Positions 59,776 to 64,000 of a stretch of DNA of 64,000 bases are shown here, in pieces. The DNA is from Sophora flavescens. Taxonomy: Eukaryota > Streptophyta > Magnoliopsida > Fabales > Fabaceae. The DNA is taken from contig CM061067.1 in the NCBI GenBank assembly GCA_030762895.1, positions 52,105,667 to 52,169,666 of the forward strand, given 5' to 3'. The notes beneath the pieces were generated by a model. It was given only the letters and a program-made list of their open reading frames with translations. It searched no databases and was not told where the DNA came from. Every line of letters begins with the position of its first letter. The first letter of the stretch is position 1. A program made the position numbers and the translations under genes.

Positions 59776-61396
59776 TGTTGGAACCAAAGTGGTTTTGGAC
59801 TAAATAATCTCTACGTTTTGATGTTAAAAAAAAGATTAAATTTGCCTGGCAAAGTGTTAGTTGAGATCTAACATGTGCTTTCAGTTATGCGGGAATATTT
59901 AAATATACGTAATAGAAACTTGAGATAAGTTTTCATTGAAAAATACGCGTCCACCATTGTAGACGGGCTACTCAATGTTTTGGTAAAAGTTATTTAATTA
60001 TTTATTTGAGTAGACTGGTTTTCTTAAGTAGACGAGGCTCTAAATGCTTACTAGACGGAAATCAAAATAACTTCTTAGATACAGCAAGTCCAAAGATTTG
60101 ATAGTAAACACGTCTAGATTGCCACGTAAGTAGATGAAAGTAATTGGTAAAATTGAATGAACTGAAAAATAAAGTAATCAGGTAGACGAGCTCCATCTGC
60201 CACGTCACTAGACAGAGATCTTTATAACTCATTGAGGTATAGAAAGTACAAAGACTTGATCTACGAGAGGATATGCCACATCATCGGGCGAGCAAAATAA
60301 TTTGTTGAAACAGACTTGGTCTCAGATATAACTAAGTAGACGGAGTTTTAATAGTAGACGAGCTCCATCTTTAAATAAATAAATGCAATCCGAATCTCTT
60401 GAATTTATTTCAAATGATTGATATTTATTTCAATAGATATTTGTTCATCACATTTATTTTATCTTCTTTAAAGTTTTTCCTTGTTGTAAAAGAAACGTAG
60501 TACCATCAAGAAATGCAAAAAGCAGAATCGTACAATGAGATACTGCAAAACGATTTGTACGATGACAACTTTATGACTGAAAAAGCTGGATTGTATACGA
60601 AGGAGGAACAATAAGTTCTCAAGCTGCAATACTCAGAGCAGTGAGCCTCCAATTTCATGCTACCTCGATAACCAAGAGTATTATTCAGCTCGCCACAATT
60701 AAGCTATCAGTCACAATGGATATCATGTATTAAATGCTATCTCTAAACGAGATTATTCAAAATAACCGTTGAAGAAATACAAGTGAAGAAGAAGGTCAAT
60801 ATAAATAAAAGACCCGAGATACTGAAGAATAACTCTGGCCTGCACAATCTTGTTAGCTCAACTTTTGACAATCCATAATCACCCATTCTAATATTCTTTC
60901 AAAAGCTAGAGTCTGTATTCCTTTGTTTGAATATTGTGAAAATATTCATCTGATCTTAAACCTTCATATCCTCACACATAGTGAGTTAAGAAGATCAAAC
61001 GTTAAATCTCTTTGTTAGAGTTAGAGCCTGAAGAGGCTTGGTAAGAAAGAAATACTTGTAGCATGGAGTGGTATTGAATACTTGGTTGTAATCTATTTGG
61101 GAAATAGTGGAGAAAAACCTTCAAGTATAAGGGACTGGACGTAGCTCTTGGTTGGAAGAGAGTGAACCGGGATAAAACATCTTATGTGAAACTTCTACTC
61201 TTAAACTCTTACAGCTTTATTTGTTTCTTACTAAATGAGGGGTTTTGATATTGCTTTTGTTAAAGCTTTTTAAAAGATCTATTTCTTTGTACTTGCTTTT
61301 GATTTTTGTGTGAAAAAATTGTTTTAAAGGTTTTTTCAAAAATTATTAACAAACACAATTCAACCCCCCTTCTTGTGTTTGCTTGTGTCAACTTCA
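59776..61396 (+). repeat. 3' LTR of the right copia arm
   Basis: Runs TGTTGGAACC to AACTTCA, 1621 bp; inverse of 44877-46467 and of 1487-3048. TATAAATA-like motif near 60799. It ends with the GTGTTTGCTTGTGTCAACTT sequence shared by all three family LTRs here. Confidence 0.93.
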
Positions 61397-61689
61397 ATAC
61401 CTTTCCCCTCAAGGCATTCACACAAAACAAATTGGGCACGACTGCCAAATGCATGTAAAAACATTTATTTTTTGTAGCTTTTCTTTGTGCTTCATTCTTT
61501 CCTTCGTCGAGGCTCAAGGCTCACGACCATCCATAAATTTTCAACGTTTTAAAACTTTCATTATCAACACAGGACATTTTCGTTCGAGTGTCCAATCACA
61601 ACATCCCTAGACCTATGCACTAGTCTTAGACTTTGTGGTCGTATAAAACAACTTTCACATTTTTATTGCTTTCACCACGTTTTATCACA

Positions 61690-61830
61690 ACGTATGTAGG
61701 ACCCACAGTCCACAGCAACGAATCTAAGACACACAGTCCACAACAACGTGTATAGGACACACAGTCCAGAACAACGTATACAGGACACACAGTCCACAAC
61801 TTCATATATAGGACACACAATCCACAATGT
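61690..61830. repeat. Tandem repeat, about 30-bp unit, five copies
   Basis: Unit of the form AACGTATATAGGACACACAGTCCAC (shortened here) repeated about five times with small changes. The minus-strand ORF over it is a repeat artefact. Confidence 0.85.
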
Positions 61831-62603
61831 TGTGATACGGATCATGGATCCACGTGCTTTAACTCTATTATCCCGACGTCTCGGTTACTAGGTTCACTTT
61901 TCAACGTTATTTTTCGTTCAGTGAAAAAAAATTCAAAATCAAAACTTCCGTAACTTATCTAAGTTACCGAATATTTTTACTTGAATAAATTCTTTCCGAC
62001 AACATTTTTTTTGAAATTCATTTTTTTTCAAAAATTAACCTTTAGGAACTCTATTTCTTTTCTTTTTTTCTTCTAAAAATTTCCTTTGTTTTGGAAAAGT
62101 CTATTTCTTTTCAAAAATATAGTAAACCTTTTTGAAGAAAAAATCTTTCTAAGAAAATTGGAAACTAAAATCCCATTTTCTGTGGTACTTTACTACAAGT
62201 ATTCTCAAAATTATGTTTTTCTTCAAAATAAGATCTTTCAGCTTAAATAATTTTTCTTTATAAAATTGTTTTGAATTCTAAAATTTTTCTCTTTTATTAA
62301 AACATTATTAAAAGAAATCTTTTCCAAAACTTCAAAATAAATTTGTTTTTCTTCATGGTTTCTTACCATGAAATATTTTCAAAGTTTGATATTTTTTTTA
62401 GTGTAAAATCATCTAGTTTTCAATTGAATTTCCTTCATAATTTTTTTTTTATTTTCTAAAACTTTCATTAAACATTAAAATTATATTTTCCCCTTTTTTT
62501 ATCAAAACCTTGTTAAAGGAAATCCTTACTTGTGATTTTCTTTGTAAATGTTTTCTTAAAGCTTTTATCTTCATTATTTGAGCTCTAACCAACGGTTAGA
62601 CTT

Positions 62604-62735
62604 CCATGCAACAACTTCAACACATATACAACAACTTCAACATATATAAGTAACACGCACATTTTCATAAATCATCAACACATATACAACAACTTCAACA
62701 CATATAAACAACATGCATATTTTCATAAACCATCA
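62604..62735. repeat. Nested tandem repeat (18-bp unit within about 75 bp)
   Basis: ACAACTTCAACACATATA occurs three to four times. The larger phrase including TTTTCATAAATCATCA/TTTTCATAAACCATCA is repeated twice. Confidence 0.8.
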
Positions 62736-63484
62736 ATGTATCATGAACTCAAAATCCAACCAAAACAGTCACAACAATAATAACATCAATCAAACACATC
62801 AAAATAAACACACAAGGCATATAGTCATCATAACATAATTATCCATCGGGCTTTCTTCCCTTACCTAATTCGACGGATAGATAAAGTCTTTGTTTCCGCG
62901 TTGTCCAGAGCGAACTTCCTTTTTGCCCACCGCGTGTCGCAAGTCTATGAATTAAGCGAATGACTTAAATTAAAATAACAAAGTCACCTTATCTTTCTAT
63001 GTATAAATTTTGGGCCATGACTAAAAAAATGATACTAGAGATGTCCAATCTTTTAAAAATTCTTGGATTACATTTGATCCAAGACTTACTTTTATGTATC
63101 CATATACTTTATTCCCATATTTTTATATTTTTAAATTAATCATTGGTTTATAGTCCATTTCATTCCAAAAATCTTTACCTGGTCATGATAAAAGACATTA
63201 TTTTTAAAATCATATTTTTCAATCAAAATTTTGAGTGAACTCTTTTATAAAATCATTTTCAGAACAGTAGTGGGTTTAAATTGTGAATGATCAATCAAAT
63301 GACCTTTAAAATCGTTGAAATTTTATTTGAAGGTACTCAACTCACATATAAACATATTGTAGTTGATCCCGTGTCAAAATTAGAAGGCATTAATTTATTA
63401 AAAACCCCACACTGCCTCTTTAACCAAACTTTAGTTATACTTTAGTATTAATTCATAAAATTTTATAAAAGTTTTTAACTTTCA

Positions 63485-64000
63485 TGTTAGTTGGTGTCTC
63501 AAAATTCAGTTACAAGCCAAGGCATCCATTGGAGGGAAAATCAGTTATGTCAGTTGCAACCATAACTGATTTTCTGTTGCAACAGATTCGGATGGATCAG
63601 ATCTTAAGCAGACTTGGAGCTGAAGGTTCTTCTATATATATACATAGGCCTAGCTTATGGAAGGATATAGATATAGAGAGATTGAGATATAGCATACTTG
63701 TATAATTATGTAAACTTGTGACCCAAGAAAGAAAGAGTGCTAGAGTGATCAAGGGGTGTGTGAACAATAGAGAGAAAAAGGCTGAGATTCTTCTTCTGGT
63801 TTTGTTTTTTATTGACAGCAGAATAGAAGAGGCCAGGGGTGTGTTAGTCTATTGTGCATAGCTTGATCTTGTACTTATTTTCAATCATAGTGGATATCGT
63901 TTTGCTCTCTCCCCGTGGATGTAAGCCCCACCAGCTGAACCACGTAAATTCTTGGTGTGATTCTTTCCTTCTTACCCTCTCTTCCTTTGCTATTTTTTTT
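63485..64000 (+). repeat. 5' part of another copia-type LTR, running off the window
   Basis: Begins TGTTAGTTGGTGTC. A TATA-like TTCTATATATATACATAGG lies near 63630. The end region CCGTGGATGTAAGCCCCACC, then AACCACGTAAATTCTTGGTG, is the conserved U5-type segment of many plant copia LTRs. TGTTAG is a common copia LTR start. The sequence is not related to the 44877-61396 LTRs. Whether it is a solo LTR, a 5' LTR or a 3' LTR cannot be told. Confidence 0.6.

Larger units (their letters stand above)
44877..61396. mobile_element. Head-to-head composite of two Ty1/copia 3' halves
   Basis: Left arm (minus, 44877 to about 53655): 3' LTR, envelope-position ORF, pol, gag end. Right arm (plus, about 53660 to 61396): gag middle, damaged pol, envelope-position ORF, 3' LTR. 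Each arm is read toward its own outer LTR, and the two LTRs are inverted relative to each other. Neither arm has a 5' LTR, PBS or gag start. The outer flanks (left GTTTT before 44877, right ATACC after 61396) do not match, so it did not arrive as one ordinary insertion. The arms share a stop codon after the LLFTAKR motif, so they come from closely related copies. Confidence 0.9.
61397..63484. other. AT-rich sequence with short tandem repeats, no gene seen
   Basis: Only short ORFs without domains. It holds two tandem-repeat patches (next entries) and a slightly GC-richer block at 62845-62950. It may belong to an unrecognised retroelement LTR, but no ends could be set. Confidence 0.5.

Noticed and set aside
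44877..61396. A standard full-length copia element bounded by two LTRs
   Set aside because: The two LTRs are inverted relative to each other and the coding strands switch in the middle; no 5' LTR or PBS lies next to either LTR's inner side.
1..64000. CRISPR arrays, bacterial operons or phage genes
   Set aside because: No spacer-repeat arrays, ribosome-binding sites or compact gene order; introns, LTRs and SINEs show plant nuclear DNA.

Overview
The window looks like a piece of a flowering-plant nuclear chromosome, most likely a legume. It is AT-rich, has two intron-containing plant genes, and is dominated by transposable elements, many inserted into one another. The legume assignment is an inference from the style of the retroelements (a SIRE/Maximus-like Ty1/copia family with an extra ORF after pol, and RNase H-like non-LTR remnants); nothing in the sequence proves the species.

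Layout. 1-3548: the 5' half of a minus-strand Ty1/copia element (broken gag, primer binding site, 5' LTR); a 491-bp hAT-type element sits at the LTR tip. 3549-9780: AT-rich, almost gene-free, with small inverted-repeat elements and a SINE relic. 10100-12061: a clean four-exon gene for a TMEM50/UPF0220 membrane protein. 12062-18426: SINEs, MITEs, hAT-like debris and a PIF/Harbinger-like element carrying a pentatricopeptide-repeat gene fragment. 18427-25411: a complete but decayed Ty3/gypsy element, probably CRM clade, with a GTTTG target duplication and coding sequence running into its 3' LTR. 25998-30480 (minus): a five-coding-exon gene for a 612-aa serine-rich protein with vasculin/GPBP1-like features.

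31200-38430: a SINE, two TIR elements (one with an internal minisatellite) and an extremely AT-rich block built of degenerate repeated modules. 38440-44677: an RNase H-like (RVT_3) non-LTR pseudogene split by a recent 5.26-kb non-autonomous LTR retrotransposon (TSD GTCTT, LTRs nearly identical, no pol, one large acidic Cys-containing ORF, LTRs full of TCGCGAGGCGA motifs). 44877-61396: a 16.5-kb composite of two Ty1/copia 3' halves joined head to head, each ending in its own 3' LTR, with no 5' LTR. 61397-64000: AT-rich sequence with short tandem repeats, then the start of a different copia-type LTR that runs off the window.

The two host genes are independent and transcribed in opposite directions away from the gypsy element (their 5' ends point outward). 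The strongest candidates for something unusual are the head-to-head copia composite, the pol-less LTR element with its unrecognised protein, and the DNA transposon carrying a PPR fragment. No wholly new multi-gene system was found. All exon boundaries, clades and family names were assigned by eye without database searches.
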